Assembly: GCA_023428915.1 (NCBI GenBank)
Contig: JAEYWL010000084.1
Coordinates: 1-46,531 of the forward strand
DNA: 46,531 bases
Origin: Verrucomicrobiota bacterium
GTDB lineage: Bacteria; Chlamydiota; Chlamydiia; Chlamydiales; JAEYWL01
Direction: 5' to 3'
This document shows, piece by piece, positions 34,152 to 41,928 of this stretch; position 1 is the stretch's first letter; each line of letters opens with the position of its first letter. A model generated the notes under the pieces. It was not told where the DNA came from. It saw only the letters and a list, made by a program, of their open reading frames with translations, and ran no database searches. The translations under genes and the position numbers were made by a program.

Positions 34152-35335
34152 TATTGTTTTTCTTCCTTGAAATTAACTCTCCACTTTCCTGTGAGGAGTT
34201 TTTGCATTAAGCCTTGTTTCTGCAGAAGCAGCTTTTCTTTAATTTTGCTTAAATTGTTCAACTCGGCTTCAATTAAACTAAGTTCGTAAATAATCTCTTG
34301 TTGGATTTTCAATTCAGGCAAAGGAACGATTAAATTGGCGAAGTCATTAAAACTAACACTCTCACGCACGCTCCCTTGCGTGGAAGCGCAAATTCGCTTT
34401 CGAGCTTCTTTGGTTTGAAGCCAATAATATAAAAAATCTGAATGAATGGCTGTTTCGTCGATTTCAAAGACTACGTACATGGGGCTTAGAATACCAATAT
34501 CCCATTGGTCCAATCTTGCGATGGAACCAACATTTATTCTTGAAGGATTGTAAGCATATTGTCCCTTGCAAATGACTTTATAGTTTTCAAGGTTTTGACT
34601 AGCAACCCTACGTTCAAATTGATTTTCCGGAAGGACAAAGCCACTATGATTTGTTACACTAAGCACTCTCGATATGCCCGTTTGATTCCTTTGAGAAATT
34701 TCTTGAATGGTTTTTCCAAGTTTCTGTGTTTTAAATGACTGCCTAAATATTCTTGATGAGAGCAGTTCTTGAAAAGAAAATTTTTTAAGCCTAATTAGCC
34801 GCTCAGTTTTCTCAATCGCTTCGTCCCATGCTGAGAGAATGGCTGCTATGGCTTTTTGCTCTTGAAGAGAAGGATTATATATCAACAGTTCTGCTAAAAT
34901 GGATTTTGTTATTTTCACCATGCTTAAATTTGATCCCGCAGCCCTTGAAGCAAAATAATTTTGCGCGATTGGTGATCTAAGATAATGGTCAATATAATCG
35001 ATCGTTGCTAAGGATTTATTGATACGAAATCTCATCATCAAATCGGGATAAATGCAATTACTCAGTCCACCTTTATAAAGACTTGCTTGACCAACCTTTT
35101 CGCGTGTATTTGAGCGACTGACAAGAAAATCACCTTCGTTAAGTAACCGATTTGGAAACTTTGTATCATCGAGTGCAATGGACTTTTTCTCTGAAAGATT
35201 CAGGCCTTTTGGAGTTAAAGCGCCTAATCCGAGTACCCATCTACCAGTTTCTTTATTTACAGGCTTAGGTGAATATCCGTTTTCAATGGACCCTTCAATA
35301 AGTTCTTTGAGCTTTGCATAAGGTTTTCTTTTCAT
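34151..35335 (-). CDS. hsdS: Type I restriction enzyme, specificity subunit (two target domains)
   Basis: A 394-residue HsdS with the usual two-repeat structure. The first target recognition domain spans about residues 5-155 and ends in the conserved helix QEQKAIAAILSAWDEAIEKT. The second, about 195-340, ends in a weaker coiled-coil helix (IQQEIIYELSLIEAEL) followed by LLLQKQGLMQKLLTGKWRV, the common HsdS tail. It determines a bipartite DNA target for both methylation and cutting. AAAGGAAA precedes the ATG. It lies after dinD, not directly after hsdM. A second, half-length specificity gene opens the operon. Confidence 0.93.
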   Translation of the reverse strand: MKRKPYAKLKELIEGSIENGYSPKPVNKETGRWVLGLGALTPKGLNLSEKKSIALDDTKFPNRLLNEGDFLVSRSNTREKVGQASLYKGGLSNCIYPDLMMRFRINKSLATIDYIDHYLRSPIAQNYFASRAAGSNLSMVKITKSILAELLIYNPSLQEQKAIAAILSAWDEAIEKTERLIRLKKFSFQELLSSRIFRQSFKTQKLGKTIQEISQRNQTGISRVLSVTNHSGFVLPENQFERRVASQNLENYKVICKGQYAYNPSRINVGSIARLDQWDIGILSPMYVVFEIDETAIHSDFLYYWLQTKEARKRICASTQGSVRESVSFNDFANLIVPLPELKIQQEIIYELSLIEAELNNLSKIKEKLLLQKQGLMQKLLTGKWRVNFKEEKQ

Positions 35336-35352
35336 TCACGTTTCCTTTAACC

Positions 35353-36192
35353 TTATTTCAGGGATTTTTTATTGTTCTCTTTTTCCAGCTGTCTCACACT
35401 CTTTTCAGGTACAGGCAAATCTTCAGGCATAGTGCCGCCTAACTTTTTGATGGTTTCACGTACTATTGCACCTACTTCGTAATGAGTTTGATTAGCTTCG
35501 CTTTTTCCTTTGATATTCTCCCGACGAAGCTTATCTTCTGCTTGAGTAGCTCTGAATAGGTTAGCAGCAAGTTCCGTACTGCCCATGTGATCTAAGATTT
35601 CTTGACTCTTTTTTAAGCCTTTTCGCTGATGAATGCCCTTCGCATCAAGGCCATTATAAAGACCCCTATATCCATGATTTTGAAAGATGGCAAAATCAAG
35701 GTTTGATTCTACTCCGGCCGCCTGAGCAGTTTTGACAAGCTTCTTGTTATGCTCTCTTACATCATTACGAAGAATGAGGCGCAGTTCATCTTCATTTATT
35801 TTTTTTAAGTTCTGACTATCATTGAGTTCTTGCCGACGGGTTTGTATTGCGAAGTAAGTTTGTCCATTGGCAATAACAGGCTTCGACGGATCACCATTCT
35901 GGACAATCAGATAGCAGGCGTAGCGGGATAGCCTTACATCATCAACCTGCCTTTGCCCTCCCTTGCCAATCTCGATCATATCGAGGATATCCTCGAAATG
36001 ATCGACAATATTGTGTCCGCTATTTTTACATGCTTCTTTGGCCTTTTCAATGACGGGCAGGAAATGACGATATTCGGAGTATTCAAGGACCTTTGCTAAT
36101 TTCCTCGCACTCCAGAATTCGCAGCCATCTTCTTCTTGCTTCAGAGATTCAAACGTTTGATGATGAGTAATTTCAACTAAATTTTTATTCAT
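35353..36192 (-). CDS. dinD: DinD-like DNA-damage-inducible protein
   Basis: A 279-residue protein that I recognise as closely similar to E. coli DinD along its length: WSARKLAKVLEYSEYRHFLP (BRO-N-like fold), ACKNSGHNIVDHFEDILDM, LSRYACYLIVQNGDPSKPVI, TYFAIQTRRQEL, FAIFQNHGYRGLYNGL and DHMGSTELAANLFRATQ. DinD has been described as a modulator of RecA activity in E. coli. Here it is embedded in the restriction operon, overlapping hsdM by four bases (ATGA) and 17 bases before hsdS. It may act on RecA or on DNA ends during restriction, but that is inference. No catalytic residues can be named. Confidence 0.92.
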   Translation of the reverse strand: MNKNLVEITHHQTFESLKQEEDGCEFWSARKLAKVLEYSEYRHFLPVIEKAKEACKNSGHNIVDHFEDILDMIEIGKGGQRQVDDVRLSRYACYLIVQNGDPSKPVIANGQTYFAIQTRRQELNDSQNLKKINEDELRLILRNDVREHNKKLVKTAQAAGVESNLDFAIFQNHGYRGLYNGLDAKGIHQRKGLKKSQEILDHMGSTELAANLFRATQAEDKLRRENIKGKSEANQTHYEVGAIVRETIKKLGGTMPEDLPVPEKSVRQLEKENNKKSLK

Positions 36193-37700
36193 TGCTTGAT
36201 CTCCTGGAGTATGGCTTTCATTTTAGATCGGACTTGGGTGAGTTCGGCTTCTAGGGATTCAATTTCATCTTGAAGGGCCATTATATCGATTTCTTCCTCT
36301 TCTTCGAAAGTGTCCACATAGCGGGGAATATTGAGGTTAAAATCATTTTCTTTAACTTCTTCCAAAGAGGCTAAATGAGAAAATTTGGAAATTTCTTCTC
36401 TGCCATCAAAAACCTTCATGATTCTTTCGATTTGAGTTTCAGATAGAACGTTTTGATTTTTTTCTGCCTCATACTCCTGGCTGGCATCGATAAATAGAAT
36501 GTCTTTTCGATTTTGATTTTTGCCTTCAGGCTCGCGTGAACGATCGAATACTAAAATAGCCACTGGGATACCAGTTGTTGGAAAGAGCTTTTCTGGTAAT
36601 CCGATAACAGCATCTAACAGATTTTCTTCTATAAGCTTCTGGCGGATTTTGCCTTCGGCCCCTCCGCGGAAAAGAACCCCATGCGGTACAACAACAGCCA
36701 CACGCCCTTCTTTGGCTAAAGCTACTTCAATCATGTGGCTGATGAAGGCGTAGTCGCCCTTGCTTTTAGGCGGAATACCTCGCCAAAATCGATTAAACTT
36801 ATCTCCATCAGCATCTTCAGCACCCCATTTATCGAGGGAAAAAGGAGGATTGGCGACTACGACATTGAATTTCATTAACCGATTTTGTTCTTTTAGCTCA
36901 GGATTGGTAAGGGTGTTGCACCACTCAATTCTTGCGCTATCGCAGCCATGCAAGAACATGTTCATTCTCGCTAGCGCCCAAGTGCTCCCATTGACTTCCA
37001 TTCCAAAGAGAGCATAATTACGGCTGCCAACTTCACGCGCAGCCTCTATAAGAAGACCACCAGAACCACAAGCCGGATCGCAAATTTTATCCCCATCTTT
37101 TGGCTTTGCCACTTTGGCAAGAAGGGCCGAAACGGCATAGGGGGTATAAAACTCTCCAGCTTTTTTACCGGCATCAGAAGCAAATTTTTCAATAAGATAG
37201 ATGTAAGTGTTCCCAATCACATCTTCGGAAACCCTACTTGGCCGCATGTCTAATTCGGGTTTGGCAAAGTCTTCCAATAAAAGCTTCAATCTACGATTGC
37301 GATCTTTGGTTCTGCCGAGATTTGATTCAGAATTGAAATCGATATTTCGAAACACTCCTTCAAGCTTTGCTTTATTGTGTGTTTCCACTGCATCCAAAGC
37401 CTTATTGATCAAATCACCAAGATCATCAGCGTCTCTATTAGCATATAAGTCATAGAAACTCGTTCCTTTGGGCAATACGAAGCGTTCTCGATCTAGCTTA
37501 CGCCTGATTCGTTCTTCATCATCTCCATACTGTTTACTGTAGTTTTCGTAATGATCTCTCCAAACATCTGAAATGTACTTAAGGAAGAGAATAACCAGAA
37601 TATAGTCTTTGTACTGGGACGGGTCTACAATGCCTCTAAAAGTATCACAGGCAGCCCAAGCGGCTGAGTTGATTTGACTTTGATTAATCTTAGCATCCAT
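36189..37700 (-). CDS. hsdM: Type I restriction enzyme, M subunit
   Basis: An N6-adenine DNA methyltransferase of 503 residues. The N-terminal helical HsdM domain (AAWAACDTFRGIVDPSQYKD) is followed by FYTPYAVSALLAKVA, the SAM-binding motif DPACGSGG at 208-215 and the catalytic NPPF at 284-287. A C-terminal coiled coil (LQDEIESLEAELTQVRSKMK) should contact HsdS. With HsdS it forms the modification enzyme that protects host DNA. It has GGGGTG before its ATG, starts three bases after the half-length specificity gene and overlaps dinD by four bases. Confidence 0.96.
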   Translation of the reverse strand: MDAKINQSQINSAAWAACDTFRGIVDPSQYKDYILVILFLKYISDVWRDHYENYSKQYGDDEERIRRKLDRERFVLPKGTSFYDLYANRDADDLGDLINKALDAVETHNKAKLEGVFRNIDFNSESNLGRTKDRNRRLKLLLEDFAKPELDMRPSRVSEDVIGNTYIYLIEKFASDAGKKAGEFYTPYAVSALLAKVAKPKDGDKICDPACGSGGLLIEAAREVGSRNYALFGMEVNGSTWALARMNMFLHGCDSARIEWCNTLTNPELKEQNRLMKFNVVVANPPFSLDKWGAEDADGDKFNRFWRGIPPKSKGDYAFISHMIEVALAKEGRVAVVVPHGVLFRGGAEGKIRQKLIEENLLDAVIGLPEKLFPTTGIPVAILVFDRSREPEGKNQNRKDILFIDASQEYEAEKNQNVLSETQIERIMKVFDGREEISKFSHLASLEEVKENDFNLNIPRYVDTFEEEEEIDIMALQDEIESLEAELTQVRSKMKAILQEIKQ

Positions 37701-37703
37701 TTG

Positions 37704-38309
37704 TTACACCCCAATCATTGTTGCTGGGCCCACAGACTCTTCCAGCAGGATTTTTTCTATTGAACAGCCGACGAGCTGTTTTCTTTTCGTCTTTAAGCGA
37801 CCTAATAACTTTTGTTCCTGATTCATCAGCTGCACAAGTTCTTGAACCTTTTGTTGACGATCCAAGGAGGGAAGATGCAATTCCAAACCTTTGAGGTCCT
37901 CTAGCTTCAGCATTTGCAATAATGTTCCTGCGGTAAGGCGTTGCAACTGAGCTTGAATATTCGGACGGCTCAAAAGCCATGCAATGAATTGAGGTAAGGC
38001 GTACGCTCTATCGACGCGTATCCTTAATAAGGGATGCGTAAACACGGCACCATGAAACATTTTTTTGACAACGACTGGAGTGAAGTCTGTTCCTCTCGCT
38101 TTCACGAGAAGGTCACTTTCTTGAAGCATCCAATCAGGTGAGCGCACCTTCATGTTGGTGGTTTTGATTTTATCAATTGTCCCTTGATCAAGGGCTTCAA
38201 GGTCGCTCATTTGCACTAGGAATTTTTCGCCAGGGGTTGCCTTACGTAATCCCTCGCGAATGGTATATCCCGTTCGAATGTCGGCGATCTGTCCCAATTT
38301 GAATTGCAT
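37704..38309 (-). CDS. Half-length type I specificity (HsdS-like) protein
   Basis: A 201-residue protein containing a single target recognition domain: FKLGQIADIRTGYTIREGL at the start, SDWML-like and LLVKARGTDF strands in the middle, TAGTLLQMLKLEDLKGLELH, and one conserved helix (LDRQQKVQELVQLMNQEQKL). Full HsdS proteins have two such halves. The gene is not a fragment in appearance: it has AAGGAG eight bases before the ATG, a normal stop and an intact neighbour three bases downstream, and it is first in the seven-gene operon. Half-size HsdS proteins can act as dimers with a symmetric target. It may give HsdM a second specificity. Confidence 0.85.
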   Translation of the reverse strand: MQFKLGQIADIRTGYTIREGLRKATPGEKFLVQMSDLEALDQGTIDKIKTTNMKVRSPDWMLQESDLLVKARGTDFTPVVVKKMFHGAVFTHPLLRIRVDRAYALPQFIAWLLSRPNIQAQLQRLTAGTLLQMLKLEDLKGLELHLPSLDRQQKVQELVQLMNQEQKLLGRLKTKRKQLVGCSIEKILLEESVGPATMIGV

Positions 38310-38375
38310 TTCAATAGCTCCTTAGCTTTGAAGGATTGAGCTTATCAAAAGGAATGATTTAAACAAATAAATACC

Positions 38376-38394
38376 GCAGTAGAAAAAATACTGC
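38376..38394. promoter_or_regulatory. Hairpin upstream of the restriction operon
   Basis: GCAGTA and TACTGC form a perfect 6-bp inverted repeat around seven bases, 67 bases before the start of the half-length specificity gene. The position suits an operator or promoter-proximal control site for the seven-gene operon. No T-run follows, so a terminator is less likely. Confidence 0.35.
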
Positions 38395-38613
38395 AAAATT
38401 AACACTTATGAATAAGTCCCTAGATAAGAACGTTTTAAGACTTTTTGATCTCCGCACAGTCTACGCCTCTATCTGGTAAAATTAGAAGGAACTTCGACAT
38501 AAACTTAGTACTATTGAAGATTTCTAGAGGTTCCTATCTTAGAAAGACTTTGCTAAATATTTTTGATTTTCTACGGCAGCGTTCGCTGAATCTCTTTTTG
38601 GCATGGCAAAAAA

Positions 38614-38769
38614 ATGAATAACTATTCTCAAGATCTTGTCATAAATTCTCCTGCATTTACAAAAGAAATAGAAGATCCGAAGAATTTGCAGAAGATGAGC
38701 TACACTAGACCGGTTATAAAACACGAGCTTAAAATAAGAACTGGTATGGAATTTGCATTATTGGCTTAG
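38614..38769 (+). CDS. Possible small protein, 51 residues
   Basis: An ATG frame encoding MNNYSQDLVINSPAFTKEIE and onward to GMEFALLA, with charged and polar composition. It ends 19 bases before the next ATG (38789), which has AGGGGG in front. The pair could be remnants of one small operon, such as an addiction module, but I recognise neither. No convincing ribosome site precedes this frame. Confidence 0.3.
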   Translation: MNNYSQDLVINSPAFTKEIEDPKNLQKMSYTRPVIKHELKIRTGMEFALLA

Positions 38770-38788
38770 AAAAAAGGGGGAATGTATC

Positions 38789-39172
38789 ATGCCGGGAATT
38801 ACAGAAGACAGAAAAGAGAGACATAGAACGGGTTGTTGTGAAAGAGTTGTTAACATCGACAAATCAATACGCAGAAAAGAATGAAGCGCTTCTGCATAAC
38901 TATTTTGTCGAATGGATAAAGGGCTATAAGGGAGAGCGGACTGCCCGCATTCAAGATCCTCGCCTGATACGTGTACTAAGTGCATTTACCTCGCAGAATG
39001 CAAATGGTTTAGGTGAATTGAACGGGCTTATGTGGCCGAGTATATTCCCAGAGCCAGAAGCCTGCTGGATGTTTTTAATGAGTCGTTGATTAGTTTTCCC
39101 GATTATGTCTCTCCCTTTGAGGTTAAATTAGTTGCTAGGGAGCTTTTGGAGGGTGGTGGTGATCAGCAATAA
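38789..39172 (+). pseudogene. Frameshifted gene of unknown family
   Basis: An ATG at 38789 with AGGGGG seven bases upstream opens a frame (MPGITEDRKE) that soon ends. A second frame continues with KRDIERVVVKELLTSTNQYA and IQDPRLIRVLSAFTSQN to about 39020, and then the first frame resumes as RAYVAEYIPRARSLLDVFNE and FEVKLVARELLEGGGDQQ to a stop at 39172. Joining the three pieces gives a coherent soluble helical protein of about 125 residues, so two frameshifts are the best explanation. I do not recognise the family. Sequencing error cannot be excluded. Confidence 0.5.
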
Positions 39173-39320
39173 GAGCTCTTTCCGGCCAACCATTGGAATG
39201 ATGAGCGAATATTTTAAACCCGACTTGCTACCTTCTAAGAGTCAGATTCGAGCTCTTAGAGAGAAAATAATTTCGGATATGACTTATTATAAGATAGCAA
39301 GTCGGCTTTTAAGTTTTTGA
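39156..39320 (+). CDS. Possible small protein, 54 residues
   Basis: A GTG frame overlapping the end of the broken gene upstream, encoding SSFRPTIGMMSEYFKPDLLP and a basic helix (KSQIRALREKIISDMTYYKI). GGAGGG lies just before the GTG pair at 39156/39159, so it may be translated by coupling. It could be the second gene of a decayed two-gene unit. No family is recognised. Confidence 0.35.
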   Translation: MVISNKSSFRPTIGMMSEYFKPDLLPSKSQIRALREKIISDMTYYKIASRLLSF

Positions 39321-39337
39321 TAATCCAGAATAATGTT

Positions 39338-39398
39338 ATTTTAGCCTTCTTATGAAATGTTTTGAACGTCTCAAATGCATGCTGAATTAGGCTAAAAT
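39338..39398 (+). promoter_or_regulatory. Inverted repeat overlapping a start codon
   Basis: ATTTTAGCCT and AGGCTAAAAT form a perfect 10-bp inverted repeat with 41 bases between, extendable to 13 pairs with one G-U. The right arm includes the ATG of the phosphotransferase gene. In a transcript from upstream this hairpin would bury the start codon. Alternatively it is a DNA operator. Confidence 0.4.
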
Positions 39399-40431
39399 GA
39401 CCTCTTTGCCTTCAGATCTTCCAGATATCAGAATTTCTAAAGTCATGCTGTCCTTTGTAAGGGAATTTGACGCATTTTCTGCTATTAATCCGGATAATTT
39501 AATTTATACCCCTTTAAGAGGAGGAAGCAGTAAAGCGGCGCTTTACCGTTTTGATATAGGCCGGCGTTCTTATGTCCTTAGGCTTTTACCTGAACAGGCA
39601 AACAATCTTGCGCGCTTGCATCAAACCATTTTGGCAAAACAAGCCGGTGGAATCGGTATCGGACCGGAGATCTATTTTGCCGATTCTCAAATGGACGGAA
39701 TGATCATGAGCTTTATTCCTGGGAGAACGGTTCAGCAAAAAGACTTTCAAAATAATGATAATCTTGCACTATTTGCAAAATTTCTCAAAAAACTTCATCG
39801 GGCTAAAGGAAGGTTTCCAGCCGCTTATTCTCCATTCCGACGCTTTCAAAATTTTCTGCTGAAAGGAAAACAAGAAAAAATAACTTATCCTTCAAAATTT
39901 AATGAAGCAATCATGTTAATGGAAGAATTGGAAGCTACATTTCAATTAAACCCTGTTCCCCAAGTTCCTACCCATCTCGATTTACACCCTCTCAATATCA
40001 TGTTAGCAGATCGGCAATTTTTTCTTGTAGATTGGGTAAATGGCGGAATATGCGATCCATACTTTGATCTGGCTGCTTTTACAACTTTTCAAGGTTTAGA
40101 TGAATCGCAAATATTGACCTTTCTCACACATTACTTTGAAAGGCCTCCCGCTCCATCTGAATGGAACCGCTTTATTATTGCACAGCCTGTCCGTATGTTT
40201 GTTATAGCAGCAGCCTTGCTCAATACATCCCTGGATGAAACGCGGTCTATATCCTATGACGAAGCCTTAAAGTCCTGGCAATTGCCTACAATAACTGATT
40301 TTGGAAAGCAGGGAGCGAGTGAACCGTTTTGGCCGCTTGGCTTGGCAATGCTGCAATCCGGGCTAGAATTAATCGGACAAAAAAGCTTTAAAACAGCTCT
40401 CAGGTACACACAAAATAGGCTTTTTGCATAA
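39397..40431 (+). CDS. Aminoglycoside/choline-kinase-like phosphotransferase
   Basis: A 344-residue kinase-fold protein of the APH family. The catalytic loop THLDLHPLNIM (residues 192-202) has the conserved histidine, aspartate and asparagine, and FFLVDWVNGGICDPYFDLAA has the metal-binding aspartate in place of DFG. TPLRGGSSKAALYRF is the nucleotide-binding loop and YVLRLLPEQAN carries the likely lysine/arginine position. Substrates in this family include aminoglycosides, choline, ethanolamine and other small alcohols; the sequence does not choose between them. The gene is alone, converging on the HepT/MntA pair eight bases away. No clear ribosome site precedes the ATG. Confidence 0.85.
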   Translation: MTSLPSDLPDIRISKVMLSFVREFDAFSAINPDNLIYTPLRGGSSKAALYRFDIGRRSYVLRLLPEQANNLARLHQTILAKQAGGIGIGPEIYFADSQMDGMIMSFIPGRTVQQKDFQNNDNLALFAKFLKKLHRAKGRFPAAYSPFRRFQNFLLKGKQEKITYPSKFNEAIMLMEELEATFQLNPVPQVPTHLDLHPLNIMLADRQFFLVDWVNGGICDPYFDLAAFTTFQGLDESQILTFLTHYFERPPAPSEWNRFIIAQPVRMFVIAAALLNTSLDETRSISYDEALKSWQLPTITDFGKQGASEPFWPLGLAMLQSGLELIGQKSFKTALRYTQNRLFA

Positions 40432-40439
40432 TTAGCTTG

Positions 40440-40898
40440 TTACTTGCTTAAGAGGATCAGGTACTTATGAAATTGGTTAAGATCTGCAAAAACTAAAGTA
40501 CAGTCATTCTTAATCAAAGATTGAATATCCATGAGTTGCTTCTGGTCCAATTCAACGTCATAAGCATGGCGGATAAAATGACGGAAAGCGCGGAGCTTAT
40601 CCAAAAAAATAAATGTGCGTTGTTGAATGACTGCAGGGCGGATGCCTGGTATTTCGGTATTCATTCGCACTAAAAGCTCCCGATGGAAATTTCCTAAATC
40701 TTCGATATGGTTCTCAAAAGATTTTGCGATCTGTTTGAAAAGATCTTCCAACGCCGTAAATAATTGCTGGGCCTTCATGGCAAATACATAACCATTTTCC
40801 CAAATAGCAAGATCTAAAGGTGTGATTTCATTTTTAAGCTTTTCAATAATGCGGTGTTGTTTTTCAAAATATCCCAGCAGGATTGCGTATTTATCCAT
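40440..40898 (-). CDS. hepT: HepT-like HEPN ribonuclease toxin
   Basis: A 152-residue helical protein whose motif RHFIRHAYDVELD contains R-x4-H-x-Y, the HEPN active site of HepT toxins, at about residues 110-117. QQRTFIFLDKLRAFRHF, just before, matches the usual helix. HepT proteins cut RNA, including tRNA, and are neutralised when the MntA partner adds AMP to the tyrosine of this motif. The ATG follows the MntA-like stop with no gap (TAAATG). All motif residues are intact, so the toxin is probably functional. Confidence 0.83.
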   Translation of the reverse strand: MDKYAILLGYFEKQHRIIEKLKNEITPLDLAIWENGYVFAMKAQQLFTALEDLFKQIAKSFENHIEDLGNFHRELLVRMNTEIPGIRPAVIQQRTFIFLDKLRAFRHFIRHAYDVELDQKQLMDIQSLIKNDCTLVFADLNQFHKYLILLSK

Positions 40899-41258
40899 TT
40901 AAATTACCTTTATTCCCTGTCGTATTACATGATCTTGAAAATGGCAGGATTCGAATAAAATAATTTCCACCGAACGATGCAAGGCTGCTTCTAGTTCTGT
41001 CCAAATTTCAAAACGATCGCCTGTATATCCCTTTAAGACAATATCAATATCAGAGTCTTTTCGAAATTGATAGGGACGTGTTATGCTTCCCACCAGATAG
41101 ACTTCTATATTTTTCCCGGAGAATCTTTTTTTTAGAAAAAAAGAACAATGCTCCAAGATATCCAAGCGCTCTTGTTCACTTGCTTGACGCAATGCTTCTT
41201 CTTGTGCCGCTAAGTTTTTTTTAGCTGCTTGTTCATCAAAAAAATGTGGCGAGTTCAT
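40899..41258 (-). CDS. mntA: MntA-like nucleotidyltransferase antitoxin
   Basis: A 119-residue minimal nucleotidyltransferase. VYLVGSITRPYQFRKDSDID holds the GS loop and the DID catalytic pair of the polymerase-beta-like fold (near residues 55-75), and SVEIILFESCHF carries the third acidic position. MntA antitoxins transfer AMP from ATP onto the tyrosine of HepT. The N-terminal 45 residues are a charged helix (AAKKNLAAQEEALRQASEQE), a modest extension. The gene order antitoxin-toxin with direct abutment is typical of the type VII pair. Confidence 0.85.
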   Translation of the reverse strand: MNSPHFFDEQAAKKNLAAQEEALRQASEQERLDILEHCSFFLKKRFSGKNIEVYLVGSITRPYQFRKDSDIDIVLKGYTGDRFEIWTELEAALHRSVEIILFESCHFQDHVIRQGIKVI

Positions 41259-41357
41259 GTTATAAATTTTATGCTAGAATGTTGAATATGTCCATATGAT
41301 GATAATTCTTGTTAATTTAAACCTCCTTTTAACAAATTAAAACATAGTAATTCAGGC

Positions 41358-41897
41358 ATGCCTGCAACATTGATTCAAGATATTCAGCGGGAAAGCACAC
41401 GGCTAACGCAGCTTATCAGCAGCATCCCCATTTCAGATAGGATGCAAAAAATTATTGAAGGGACAGGAGGAAAAGTCAGCGTAGCTGATTTGTTGGCTTA
41501 TCAAATTGGCTGGGGCCGAAATCTAGTGCGCTGGTATGAAGCAGGTTTGCAAGGCAAAATGCCCGATATGCCTGGAGACGGCTTTTTAAAATGGGATTAT
41601 GCCGCTATAGCCAATCATTTTTACCAAAAATATGCCTATGACCATTCAGAGCAACAGGTGAAAGAGTTTCAACAAGTTGTTTTGCGCATTCTCGAAATCA
41701 TAGAAATTGAACAGCGGACAGGCCATCTCGACCAAATCGGCGTTTGGGATTGGTGTACACTTGCTTCAGGAAAGCAATGGCCCTTGTGTAAGTGGATTCA
41801 AATCAATACAGTTGCTCCCTATAAACGGGCCATACAACTCATAAAAACTGATGTAACTCAAGTTTACTTTTCATCGCATGGGGACGGGAAAACTTAA
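41358..41897 (+). CDS. ClbS/DfsB-like four-helix bundle protein (DUF1706)
   Basis: A 179-residue helical protein. ADLLAYQIGWGRNLVRWYEA is the first conserved region and ASGKQWPLCKWIQINTVAPY, near the C-terminus, is the family signature (tryptophan-rich, then NTxxPYKRA). ClbS proteins hydrolyse the electrophilic cyclopropane of colibactin and so protect producing bacteria; other family members have unknown substrates. The protein belongs to the DinB-like fold but lacks an obvious three-histidine metal site. It is divergent from the MntA/HepT pair with a 99-base gap. No colibactin-type cluster is present here. Confidence 0.8.
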   Translation: MPATLIQDIQRESTRLTQLISSIPISDRMQKIIEGTGGKVSVADLLAYQIGWGRNLVRWYEAGLQGKMPDMPGDGFLKWDYAAIANHFYQKYAYDHSEQQVKEFQQVVLRILEIIEIEQRTGHLDQIGVWDWCTLASGKQWPLCKWIQINTVAPYKRAIQLIKTDVTQVYFSSHGDGKT

Positions 41898-41928
41898 TTT
41901 GAACCTTTTATATAGAGCAAATGAATCT

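Larger units (their letters stand above)
38310..39396. other. 1.1-kb stretch of degraded coding sequence at the island's right edge
   Basis: No intact gene of normal size is visible between the restriction operon and the phosphotransferase gene. The stretch contains a hairpin at 38376-38394 near the operon promoter region, a 51-codon frame, a frameshifted gene of about 130 codons and a 54-codon frame, each listed separately. I saw no transposase, integrase or clear repeat of the tRNA-Pro 3' end here. Confidence 0.6.

Noticed and set aside
27819..39400. A repeated tRNA 3' end marking the right edge of the island.
   Set aside because: I searched for pieces of the T arm and acceptor stem between 38.3 and 39.4 kb and found only short chance matches.
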